64,000 nucleotides of DNA from Ziziphus jujuba. Its lineage: Eukaryota > Streptophyta > Magnoliopsida > Rosales > Rhamnaceae. Positions 23,308 to 34,038 of this stretch are shown here, piece after piece (position 1 is the first letter of the stretch; each line of letters begins with the position of its first letter). Location: assembly GCF_031755915.1 (NCBI RefSeq), contig NC_083380.1, positions 10,354,001 to 10,418,000 of the forward strand, written 5' to 3'. A program made the position numbers and the translations under genes. The notes beneath the pieces were generated by a model. That model did not search any database. It saw only the letters and a program-made list of their open reading frames with translations, and was not told the DNA's origin.

Positions 23308-23380
23308 CACGTGGACGGTCAGATTTCATCTCAACCGCCTCACGCCTCGTTGTTAGGTTAGGTTAAAATTAGGGTTAGGT
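23308..23380 (+). promoter_or_regulatory. G-box and telobox motifs upstream of AFC2
   Basis: The palindromic G-box core CACGTG is at 23308-23313 and TTAGGGTT (a reverse telobox) at 23369-23376, about 185 and 120 bp before the ATG. Teloboxes are common in plant promoters of housekeeping genes. That they act here is inference. Confidence 0.45.
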
Positions 23381-23493
23381 TTATCAGTCTCTCAAAAAAC
23401 AAACCCTTATCCTCTCTTTTATTCGATTTCGTATTTTTTTTGTTTCTCTGGTATTTTTTTTCATTAGATCTGCTTGTGTTTGCTTTGACGGCC

Positions 23494-26400
23494 ATGGAAA
23501 TGGAGCGCGTGACGGAGTTTCCTCTCACCCACCTTGATCGCCGACCCAGAAAGAGGGCGCGTTTGGGTTGGGACGTCCCTCAGGCTCCGAAGGTATACTT
23601 TTCGATCCGAAACTCTTTAGATCTGATTCTTTTGTTTTTTTTTTTTTTTGGTGCTAGATCTGGTGGACTTAATTTTTGTTAGGTATGTTAGATCAGGTAT
23701 GGCTCAATCTTTGTGGTTTTTTTGAATTCATTGTGTTATTCAAGATTTGGTTTTTTTCCTTTGGCTAATAGTCGTTAGAAAAAAAAAAAAAAGAAGAACC
23801 ATTTTTTTACATTATATTATTCAAACCTGTTATTTTACGTCAATCTAATGAAGATGTTCTGTATCAGATATTAATTTTATGCCAAAGACAATAACTTTTT
23901 ATCTACCTGTGGTTTTTGGTGGAAAATTTATTAGATTGACGTAATATGCAGCTGATGCTTTTTTTTTTTTTTTTTTTTTAAAAAAAAACTGGAATCCTAT
24001 TAGATTAATTTGATAACGTTGTTGTTTTGAGAAGTATTTTGATTATATTACCAAGCTAGAATCAAGGATTTATTTTGTAATTGTTTGTAATAATTAGTTT
24101 AGATCATTCAGGGGTTGCTAGATCGTAGTTCGTTCTGGAAGCTTTCTGGTTTTTACATGGTTTGCCTTTACTAGTGTACGGTTGTTTTTGTTTTTTCATT
24201 CTGTCAAGGGTTGTGATTTGGAGTATGGGCATTTGGGTAAGAAGAAATTTGATTTAATCTTTAGTGGTGCATGAATGAATGGTGTATGTAGGCTCAGGTA
24301 GGAATGTTTTGTGGACAAGATGTTGGGAATTTGGCAAGCTTTGCTTCTTTGAGCGCACCCTCAGACAACAATACTAGTTCTTGTTCTCTATTTCCAAAGG
24401 GAGTTGCTCGAAATGGTTCTCCCCCATGGCGAGAAGATGACAAAGATGGACATTACATGTTTGGCATTGGAGATAATTTAACTTCACGCTGTAATTACGC
24501 TTGCCATCACTAAAGAAATTTGCATCTGTTAATTACCCTAATGTTTATTTAAGTCATGGCTAAGATGCCCCTTTTATAGGTTTTGTTCTATTTATATTTT
24601 GCATTTTGAATTTCAATACAAGTTATTTCAGTGCTTATAAGATTGTAAAATTGAGCCTGTAGGACCCTGTGTTACTGATTTTTGGGGAACATAATATCCT
24701 AGAATGTCTGAAAGCAAGCATGAGTAATTTTATCCTTCCTTATTGCAGATAAGATCCAGGGTAAAATGGGTGAAGGTACCTTTGGTCAGGTTTTGGAATG
24801 CTGGGACAGAGAGAAAAAGGAAATGGTTGCCATAAAAGTTGTACGCGGAATCAAAAAGTATCGCGAGGCAGCTATGATTGAAATTGAAGTGCTGCAACAG
24901 CTTGGAAAACATGATAAAGGCGGCAACCGGTGTGTAGTTGTTCTTGTTTTACTCTTTTACTGCTTGCTGACACATTAGAAAATCTTTCCTAAAGTTTGTA
25001 GCATTTGTTAAATGGGTTTATTCCTTGCAGTTGTGTGCAAATACGGAACTGGTTTGACTATCGTAACCATATCTGTATTGTAAGTATATGATTGATTTGT
25101 GATGGATTGATTTCCCCGGCTCACAAATAATTTGGGGGTTAAAACTTGTGGGTGAATTCAAATGGTTTTAACAGGTGTTTGAGAAGCTTGGACCAAGCTT
25201 ATACGATTTCTTACGGAAAAACAATTACCGCTCATTTCCTATTGACCTTGTCCGTGAGATTGGCAGACAACTATTGGAGTGTGTAGCATGTGTGTTAGCT
25301 AGTTTCTTCTCCATCCCCCAAATATATTATTTATTCTACTTTGGTTTTTAATGAATGTGATGATGAATGTTCGAAAGTGTGTGTAAGGGTCATAACCTCC
25401 ATTAGGGGTCATTAAATTTTCATTCATAAGCACTCTCCTAAAATAACAGACAGATAATAATGTACAAGTGTAACTGGACTATATTGGTTTGTGTCGGTTA
25501 GTTCTTTCACATTTATCTGTTCTCTGATGAAGTTTCTATTAATTTCAGTTATGCATGATTTACGTCTGATTCATACCGACTTGAAGCCTGAGAACATTCT
25601 TCTTGTTTCGTCGGATTATGTTAAAGTCCCTGATTACAAGGTATTTTTGTTTACATTACTCATTTTATTTCCTAACCGTGGTAAATTGGTTCTTGTAATT
25701 TATTTTGATTAGTCTAGCTGGCAATTTATCTTTTGTTATTTAATTATTGTTTTACCGTTTGCAGAATTCATCTCGGTCGCCAAAAGATAGTTCCTACTAT
25801 AAAAGGGTGCCAAAGTCTAGTGCTGTAAAGGTGATTGACTTTGGTAGCACAACTTATGAGCGTCAAGATCAGAATTATATTGTGTCAACTCGGCATTATC
25901 GTGCACCTGAAGTCATCCTTGGTAAGGGTTGTAGTGTCGGTATAAAATTGCTGCATTTGTTTCCAGTAGTGTATAATTTTCATGCTGGTTTTGATAGGAC
26001 TCGGATGGAGTTATCCTTGTGATGTATGGAGCGTTGGTTGTATCTTGGTTGAATTGTGCACGGGTGAGGCTTTGTTTCAAACTCATGAGAATTTGGAGCA
26101 CCTTGCAATGATGGAACGGGTTCTTGGTCCCATGCCTCAGCATATTTTGAAGAGAGTAGAGTGAGTGATCCTGCTATGCTCCCTATTATTTGTTTTGGAA
26201 ATTATAAAAAAATAAGAGATTTCTTTTATATTATATGCTTGGAAAAATATGAAGAATGAGTAGTAAATCTAACTTTTTTATTCTCATCGTCAGTCGACAT
26301 GCTGAGAAGTATGTTAGAAGGGGCAGATTATATTGGCCAGAGGGTGCAACCTCAAGAGACAGTATCAAAGCTGTTCAGAAGCTAGCTCGTCTTCAGGTTT

Positions 26401-26649
26401 GTGTTTCAGAACTTGCTGTTAACATCTTCCGTGTTTGAAAGATTTTTAGCCCTGTTGAATTTTTATGAACTATTTATTTAGTATGATTTTTTTCTTTTTC
26501 AGAATCTTATAATGCAACACGTAGACCATTCAGCTGGGGATCTTATTCATCTCTTACAGGGACTGCTTAGGTATGACCCCTCAGAAAGGTTAACGGCCCG
26601 TGATGCCCTTAGGCATCCCTTCTTTTGTAAGGATCATCTTAGGAGATAA
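23494..26649 (+). CDS. AFC2: LAMMER-type dual-specificity kinase, AFC2-like
   Basis: Nuclear CLK/LAMMER kinase; family members phosphorylate SR splicing factors and so tune pre-mRNA splicing. Ten exons join in frame to 434 aa: 23494-23592, 24292-24490, 24749-24929, 25031-25079, 25175-25289, 25549-25640, 25765-25921, 25998-26160, 26294-26396, 26503-26649, all with GT-AG borders. The N-terminus has a basic RRPRKRAR stretch (16-23). Kinase landmarks are GEGTFG 107-112, Lys129, HTDLKPEN with Asp225, DFGS with Asp270, and the signature EHLAMMER 331-338. Length and exon plan fit plant AFC2 (Arabidopsis form about 427 aa); AFC1 is the main alternative. No lesion is seen. It is unrelated in function to the P450s on either side. 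Confidence 0.95.
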
Positions 26650-27570
26650 GGACGGCTTGTTGCTAGCGTTGATTAGCATTTTGGGGGGCTAACTTTGCCC
26701 CAAAAGTGTTAATGAGAGTGAGAGAGCGCAGTTGTAAATAGTCGACCCATTCATGAATGAAATATATTGTTGCACTGAAATGCGCAATTTTGTCCACCGT
26801 CGACAGAATAGCAAATATGCCTAATGAAGGCCAAACGGCAATTTAATTCAAGTTCAATAAAAAAGACAATGTGTTCCAATTCATTTTGTTTTAAATAACT
26901 AGTCTGGGAAATTTGACGTAGGTTGTGTTTTTACGAGTTTACTATGTTTAAGATGTCTCGGTCTTTGTTAAAAGAAAGGAAAGAAAAAAGTATTTTAATA
27001 TTGTTGCAGAACGAGTGCATTTTCTTCGCCGCTGACAGAAAAATATGTAATGTGTTGCAAAAACAGTAACAGCAATTCTCGTGGGAAAGGCTGGTAAAGG
27101 ATTTTTTACCTTTCTTCAGTCGATGAACTTGGTGATGGATCTGTCTGGATCTTTAAATAAATGTGAAGTTTGAAAACGAAACTTAAAAAGTATGCATGCA
27201 TATCCAAACGTTCATTTTTATTTTCTACTTATCCAGAATAGGTCAGCAGCTACATAGATTTGGTAAAGGATTTTAATTTTTTTTCCTAGGATTTGAGCTG
27301 CTTTTGGACAACCACCTTAGGATCTGAGCTCTGCAACTGTTTAATAGGTGTCGGTATTAAAATACACTCTTAACATGAGACTTGATGTCAGAAATAACGA
27401 CAAGCAGGAAACATGCTAACAGGAAGTTGGTTCTTTTATTACTTGTTACATTAGATTCTATAAATTGTTGCAACTTGCTCATAAGATAATTCAGTTATTG
27501 AAATGCAGAACAGCTATAAGAATGGAGTTTGTGATGTGACTTTCTTCATTCAATGAACTTAAAAATAAGA
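26650..27570. other. AFC2 3' region and intergenic spacer
   Basis: 3' UTR sequence of AFC2 is expected in the first 100-200 bp (AATGAAATA near 26756, AATAAA near 26857). The rest shows nothing coding. The last part, from about 27510, is the upstream region of the next CYP71 copy and shares GCTATAAGAATGGAG with 29886. Confidence 0.5.
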
Positions 27571-28507
27571 ATGGCTCTTGATTCTCCATTTTTTTTGCAT
27601 CAAATATGGCAGAAATTGCAGTTCTACTACCCGCTACTTTTTCATCCCTTTTTCGTTTCTCTTCTCCTCTTCTCTGTTCTGCTTCTGTATGTACTTGTAT
27701 GTAGTAGTAGTAGATCAGGTGGAAAGCCCAATTTGCCTCCTTCCCTACCAAGGTTACCAATAATTGGAAACCTTCACCAACTTGGTTCACTCCCACATCG
27801 CTCTCTCCAAGGATTATCGCTGAAATATGGTCCTTTAATGCTCTTACACTTTGGCCAAGCTCCAACTCTTGTTGTTTCATCTTCAAATATGGTCAAAGAA
27901 ATCGGCAAGACCCATGACATTGTCTTCTCCAACTGGCCCATGACAACTGCTTCTCGAATCTTACTCCAAGTATGCAAAGATTTGGCCTTTGCTCCTTATG
28001 GTGAATGCTGGAAGCAGTCTCGGAAACTTAGCGTTCATGAGTTTTTGAGTATGAAAAGAGTGCAGCAGTTGGTCAATAGGATACAAGAAGCTTGTTTCAA
28101 CGATGGTTCTGTAAATCTAAGTCGGATGCTGGTTGCAATTACCAAACAACGTACTCTCTAAATGTGTTATTGGCGAGTGTTTTGTGGGAGAAGATGATGG
28201 GAGCAGATTCGCTGAGCTATCAAGAAAGCTTTCGATTCAACTAATGGCGTTTAGTGTAGGTGATTTCTACCCTTGTTTCAGATGGATCGATGTTCTGAGA
28301 GGCATAACAGGGCGTTTGAAAGAAACTTTAGAAGAATTGCACTGTTTTTTTGATAAAGTGATTGATGAACATAAAGTAGTATTGGAAAGTATAGAGGGTG
28401 AGTCCGATATGGAAGTGTTCATGGATATTCTCCTCAAACTTCAAAAGGATTGCATGTTTGATTTTGAGCTTTGTCAAGACAACCTGATCAAAGGAATCTT
28501 ACTGGTC

Positions 28508-28541
<34 letters not shown>

Positions 28542-29226
28542 AAGACACACACAGATACTCATGCACTTGAATATTTAGGTTGAAGCTAAAGCATTTCTAA
28601 ATTGCCTGCAGGACACGTTTGTGGGTGGAAGTGAGACAACTTCAACAGGAATGGATTGGTTAATGGCAGAGCTTTTGAGGAATCCAGAGGTAATGAAGAA
28701 GGTCCAAGAAGAGGTAAGAAGAGTGGTGGGGAAAAAGCCAAAGATGGATATGAATGATATCAATCAAATGGATTACTTGAAATGTGTTATGAAAGAAACT
28801 CTAAGAGTGCATCCTCCAATTCCCCTTTTGATTCCTCGAGGAACATCGAAAACCATTGAACTCGGAGGTTAACATATTCCTGCAAAAGCTAGAGTGTTTA
28901 TCAATGCATGGGCAATTCAAAGGGATCCAATTTTATGGTACAGACCCGAAGAATTTCTACCAGAGAGATTCCAAAACAGTTGTGTTGATTTCAAAGGTCA
29001 GGACTTTGAATTGATCCCATTTGGAATTGGAAGGAGGGGATGTCCTGGAATCACATTTGGGGTTGCAGTTACTGAATATCTGATTGCCAACCTTCTATAC
29101 TGGTTTGACTGGAAGCTGCCTGGTGATGGTTGTTTAGGAAAGGATTTAGATATGAACGAAGTTTATGGGCTCACTGCCTATAAGAAACTTCCACTTAATC
29201 TTGTACCAGTTCCCTACTCACCTTGA
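27571..29226 (+). pseudogene. CYP71 P450 copy with few lesions (probably recent pseudogene)
   Basis: Two-exon CYP71 closest to the gene at 34039-36351. Exon 1 runs from ATG 27571 (MALDSPFFLHQ) to about 28509 and exon 2 from 28612 (after CTGCAG) to the stop at 29226. Most landmarks remain: anchor, LPPSLPRLPIIGN, WKQSR, GGSETT, KETLR, PERF, and the haem loop PFGIGRRGCPG. Lesions: an extra A in an AAA run near 28144 shifts the frame and gives an early TAA; exon 2 has TAA at about 28870 where paralogues have Tyr (GGYxIP); and about 12 residues around the VREEEVE segment are missing. The donor is GTCTAA, weaker than in paralogues. A truncated product or a sequencing error at one site is possible, but two independent breaks argue for a pseudogene. 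Confidence 0.88.
28512..28541. repeat. (CT)n microsatellite at the intron start
   Basis: A pure CT run follows the donor of the CYP71 copy. Equivalent CT-rich runs follow the donors near 30872-30894 and 32998-33010, and on the minus strand near 233-243. Confidence 0.85.
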
Positions 29227-29894
29227 TCCATCAATGCAAGATTATGATCGCTCTGTTTTCTTCTAGCAATAGTTCTTTGTTCTTTTAATTTATAGAGTGT
29301 ATGTTTACTTGGTTTTTCACTAAATAATTTGAAATCTAACTAAGAAGTCTGTTTTATGAATTGGGTATTGATGGAATGGAAAGTTAGAAAGCTATCCATA
29401 TATTTAGCAGAGACGTCACTTGTAAGTTACATCTAATTTGACTCTACATTAAACCCAAAAAAGAAAAACTAAATGGACAATTAATTAAGACTGTGAATCA
29501 GGATCCAAAACGACCACATTACTATGACATATGAGCTAATAATTTATTTTTCATCCAACACCAAAAAATTATTACATGTAAGGTCAATTATCCTTGTATT
29601 GGTTTAGAATTCAGTTTTCTTAGGATTTGGACTTACGATGTTTAGTTGTGTCAGTCCTAATATACAACCAAAATGAGGACTTTGTCAATCCTCAAGCCAA
29701 CATATGCATTACTGCAAGAATCATGCTCAAACGTCTTGGCTTGTGACAATTCAGATGTCAGAGAGAACTATAAAAATAAATAAATATATATATATATATA
29801 TATATACACACGTATAAATGTCTTGTACCGCATAATTTGTAGGAAAGGTGAACAAGTGAAAAAATCCCAAGTCAACTGAAGAGCTGCTATAAGA
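29227..29894. other. Intergenic spacer between duplicated CYP71 copies
   Basis: The part at 29370-29560 is homologous to 33145-33475 (GACATATGAGCTAA and TTTATTTTTCATCCAA are shared), so 3' flanks were duplicated with the genes. (TA)n occurs at about 29786-29807. Confidence 0.7.
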
Positions 29895-31543
29895 ATGGAG
29901 TCCTGAGTTTCTTGAACTTTCTGCAGTTAGTGGATGAACTGAAACTTCCACTACCATTGCCCTATCAACTCTGCCAAGAGCTAGTTTCGCAATATCCTTC
30001 CTTGTTTCTGTTCTCCTGCTGTCTTTCCTGCTCTTCTTTATGTGCACTGGAACCTCACCTTGCAAACTCAATTTACTTCCATCCCCACCAAGATTATAAA
30101 TAATTGGAAACCTTCATCAACTAGGTTCACTCCTATGCCGCTCTCTCATAGCACTCTCTGAAAAAAATGGTCCTCTAATGTTCTTGCACTTAGGCCAAGT
30201 TCTAACTCTTATAGTTTCATCTGCAGAATGCTAAAAGAAATTGTTAAAACCATTGACATTTCTTTGTCAGGCCGACCAAAGACCACTGCTTCTGATATCT
30301 TAATCTATGGCTGCAAAGACAGGGCTTATGCTCCTTATGGTGAGTACTGGAGACATGTCCGGAAGATTAGTATTCATGAACTTCTAAGCATGAAAAGGGT
30401 CCAACAATTTCAGTATGGTAAGGAAGAAGAGGTTAAGTGTTGATGAAAAGAATAGGAAAGGCTTCCTTAAATGGTGCATCTACAAATCAAAGTGAAATGC
30501 TGGTGACAACCTCCAACAACATAGTCTCTAGATGTGTTCTTGGAAAAATTTTTGTGGAAGAAGATGGTAGCAACAGGTTTGGGCAGCTTTCGAGAAGGAT
30601 CTCATTGCAATTATTGGCGTTAAGCATTGGAGATTTCTACCCTGCTCTGGGATGGATTGTTGTTTTGAGAGGCTTTATAAGGAGCTTGAAAGAAGCATCT
30701 AGAGAGTTGGACAGTTCTTTTGATCAAGTTATTGATGAACATAAAGCTGCATTGGAAAATGACAACAGTGAACCTGATACAAAAGATTCTCATTCGACTC
30801 CATAAGGATGACATGCTTGATTTTGAGCTCAATCAAGATAACCTGAAAGGAATTCTACTGGTATCAAAATCTCTTTCTCTCTCTCTCTCTCTCTCAAAAT
30901 TCACACAGAACACCTACTGTCGCATTGAAGCTCAAGAACTTATTTTTACATTAATTGCAGGACATATTTGTGGAAGTGAAACTACTTCCACAGGATTGGA
31001 ATGGTTAATGGAAGAGCTTTTGAAGAATCCAAAGGTAACGAAGAAAGCACAAGAAGAAGTAAAAAAAAGTAATGGGGAAAAAGGCGAAGATAGATGTGGG
31101 TGATATCAATAGAATGAATTACTTAAAGTGTTGTAAAGGAAAATCTATGATTACATTTATCTGCTCCTCTTCTTCTTCCTAGAGAGACAATGACAGGCAT
31201 CAAAATGGGAGGCTATCATATTCCTACAAAAACAAGAGTGTTTATCAATGCCTGGGCAATCCGAAGAGACCCAAATTTATGGAAAAAGCCACAAGAGTTT
31301 CTACCAGAGAGGTTCATGAAAAGCTGCGGTGATTTCAAAGGTCAGGATTTCCAATTCATTCCATTTGGAATTGGAAGAAGAGGATGTCCTGGAATGTCAT
31401 TTGGGGTTGCTGCTACTGAATATGTGATAGCAAACTTTTGCATTGGTTTGACTGGAAGTTGCCTGCTGAATTTGATGATGTTTATGGACTCACACTTCAG
31501 AAGAAAGTTCCTCTTCATCTTATACCTATACCACACACCATTT
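29895..31543 (+). pseudogene. CYP71 P450 pseudogene with many lesions
   Basis: It is a full-length but broken relative of the neighbouring copies. Recognisable pieces in shifting frames: [11 protein letters not shown] near 30100, [11 protein letters not shown] near 30170, CKDRAYAPYGEYWRHVR near 30315-30360, FGQLSRRISLQLLALSIGDF near 30580-30640, a donor GTATCA at about 30860, acceptor ATTGCAG before 30960, GSETTSTGLEWLMEE near 30975, FIPFGIGRRGCPG near 31355, and a truncated end. The ExxR region is deleted around 31120-31170. Frameshifts and stops in both exons exclude a normal P450 product. Confidence 0.88.
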
Positions 31544-32516
31544 GAGCCTTGTGAATCTCATATAAATCTCTTATGTTGCTACTAATTTGTTAATTGTAAT
31601 TTGTATTTATTTCTGGTTTAGTTGTTTTACAAGTAGCTTTTATGATATTATTTATGATTGAATTTCACTAAAATAAATTTGAAACAAAAGTTTAAGTTGT
31701 CAATTAAACAAATTGTCATCGCCAAACTTTTTGATTTTTTTTTTTTTTTTTTTTTTGAGTTGGTGTAGTAAGAAATTAAGTGCTGTTATGATTAATTTGT
31801 ACTTGATTTTCTGCTAAATAGATTGAAACCAAGCTAATTTAAAAGTGTGTTTATACTTCAGAAAGCAATCCATGTCTTTACGCTTCATTGTAGAGTCAAA
31901 TTTTAGTTCTTCCTTTGTAGTTCCGTTTTAATTTTGTTGAAGTTCCTGCTTTTATCTTAGACACAAGGAATTCGAAGCCTGAGAACATTCTCAAACAACT
32001 CTTTATTGTTTGGTTGGAAAATCAGAATAATCAGTTTCGAACAAACTGAGGATGTCTTCAACTTTAGGATTTGGTTTTCATGCGAAGCAAAGATGATGAA
32101 TCTTATGCAACAATATTGTTAAATGATTACATAATCTTACCCTTTTTTAAAACAAAGTCAGTGTAGAACATATTGTTAAATGTTAAAATATCACTGATTC
32201 TAAAAACTTAAATCGATGGAATGTGAGCTTTTATTTCATTTATATTTTTTTTCTAACACTACCCCTCAAAAGTAGATCCACATCTTTTTGTCTTCTGTCT
32301 GGATCCTTACATTTGTATTTTTTTTATAACTTTAAGCTGATGGGGCTTTTATTTAATTTATATTTTTTTCTAACACTCTTTCTCAAATGTAAGTCAATCT
32401 CTTTGATCTCTGGTTCTGATATTATGTTGAAATACTATTAATCCAAAAAGCTTAAACTGATGGAAAGGACTTTTATTTTATTTATATATTTTTTTTCTAA
32501 CAAATGACAATTTTTG

Positions 32517-32559
<43 letters not shown>

Positions 32560-32919
32560 TGAAATGTCAAGGGATTTATGGAAAGAGACTTATGAAGTAT
32601 ATAATAACAGATAGCTTTGGATGATAGACTAGAAAGTCTATAACTAGCTGCAACTTGCATCAAAACCATAAAAAAGAAAAAGTCTGTAAAAAATAAATAG
32701 TAGACCATGGACATTATAGTGGTTAAACCGAATAATTAATTTTAATGAACCATGGACATTATAGTGGTTAAACCGAATAATTAATTTTAATGAAGTAAAA
32801 CGTCATCACCTCAAAGTCAAAGATTGTATCATTTTTATTGGTTCTACTTTTTGATAATAAAATTTCAGCAAACACACTTTTCACTAAACGGAACTCTGGA
32901 TACTCTCCCCCAGTTTCCA
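31544..32919. other. Intergenic, AT-rich with repeats
   Basis: It contains a poly-T run near 31736-31756 and a degenerate triplication at about 32210-32520 (TTTATTTAATTTATATTTTT and TTTCTAACA recur). A long (TA)n lies at 32522-32554, and a direct duplication of GAACCATGGACATTATAGTG occurs at about 32700-32795. No gene is seen. Confidence 0.6.
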
Positions 32920-33113
32920 AAAAGATGGCATGCTTGATTTTTGAACTGTCGGGACAACCTGATCAGAGGAATCTTAGTGGTCTAAAATGATGATCTCTGT
33001 CTCTCTCTCAAGAACACACATAGAGACACTTGTGCATTCAAACATTGTGGCTGAAGCTAAAGGATCTCTACGTAGCCTGCAGAACATGTTTGTTGGTGGA
33101 AGTGACATGTTTG
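32920..33113 (+). pseudogene. CYP71 remnant spanning the exon 1-intron-exon 2 junction
   Basis: About 190 bp match 28449-28640 of the neighbouring copy: GGCATGCTTGATTTTTGA (end of exon 1), GACAACCTGATCA, the CT-rich intron start, the intron, CCTGCAG and then AACATGTTTGTTGGTGGAAG (I-helix start). The rest of the gene is missing, but its 3' flank homology resumes at about 33140. Confidence 0.8.
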
Positions 33114-33214
33114 GGAAAAGTGTTTTTTTTTTTTTTTTTGGTTAATTGGATCTACATGGAATGGAAGACTAGAAAAGCAATCCATATTTTTTATGGCAGA
33201 CTTCACTTGCCACT

Positions 33215-33403
33215 AGCCACAAAGACTAACTCTGCAATTAATTAAGAAGACTAGCCACAAAGACTAACTCTGCAATTAATTAAGAAGACTAACTCTGCAA
33301 TTCTGCAATTAATTAAGAAGACTGACTCTGCAATTAATTAAGAAGACTAACTCTGCAATTCTGCAATTAACTAAGAAGACTTACTCTGCAATTAATTAAG
33401 GCC
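33215..33403. repeat. Minisatellite of about 25-35 bp units
   Basis: The core GACTAACTCTGCAATTAATT followed by AAGAA repeats about seven times, with some longer units carrying an extra CTGCAATT or AGCCACAAA. It lies in the duplicated 3' flank of the CYP71 remnant; the flank of the copy ending at 29226 has a single unit. Confidence 0.85.
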
Positions 33404-34038
33404 ATGAATCAGAATCCAAAGCACTAACCTGTCTATGACATATGAGCTAACGATTTATTTTTCATCCAAATCCAAACCAAAAAATAAAAAAATAAAAAAA
33501 TAAAAAATTACATATATATATATATATATATATGTAAAGCTCACCTACCAGACTATGTCTGAATCTGACACATGCATTGCCACGGGAATCATCCCAAAAT
33601 CTGTGGCCTATGACAACTCAGAGATCAGGCCCAATTGTGGTGGCCTATGACAACACAGACAGAGCTATATATAAATAAATATATATAATTTATAGAATAA
33701 TACAATAAATATATATATATATATATATATACATATAATTTATAATTTATAGAATATATAAATAAATAAATATACATGCGTCACTATAATTTATAGAATA
33801 ATATAACTAAAGATACCGTCTCGTAAAAGGTTTCCAATCAATGGTAGTCTATTAAATATATATATGTTTGGTCTACTTAATCAAATAAATACATATATTA
33901 TTGTTTCTTGATGGTGTCTGATTCGGCTGTTTCTGCAGGGGAAGTGATTCTCATATACAGTCTCACACACATTCCCACATTATAAGAAATGAACGATCCT
34001 AAAAGCAAAAATTCATTGAGCCAAAAGGTGCAAACAAT
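33404..34038. other. Upstream region of the intact CYP71 gene
   Basis: Several (TA)n tracts lie at about 33512-33531 and 33710-33732. The stretch 33915-33960 (CGGCTGTTTCTGCAGG) is homologous to 38536-38584 beside the CACTA element. Any TATA box cannot be singled out among the TA runs. Confidence 0.55.
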
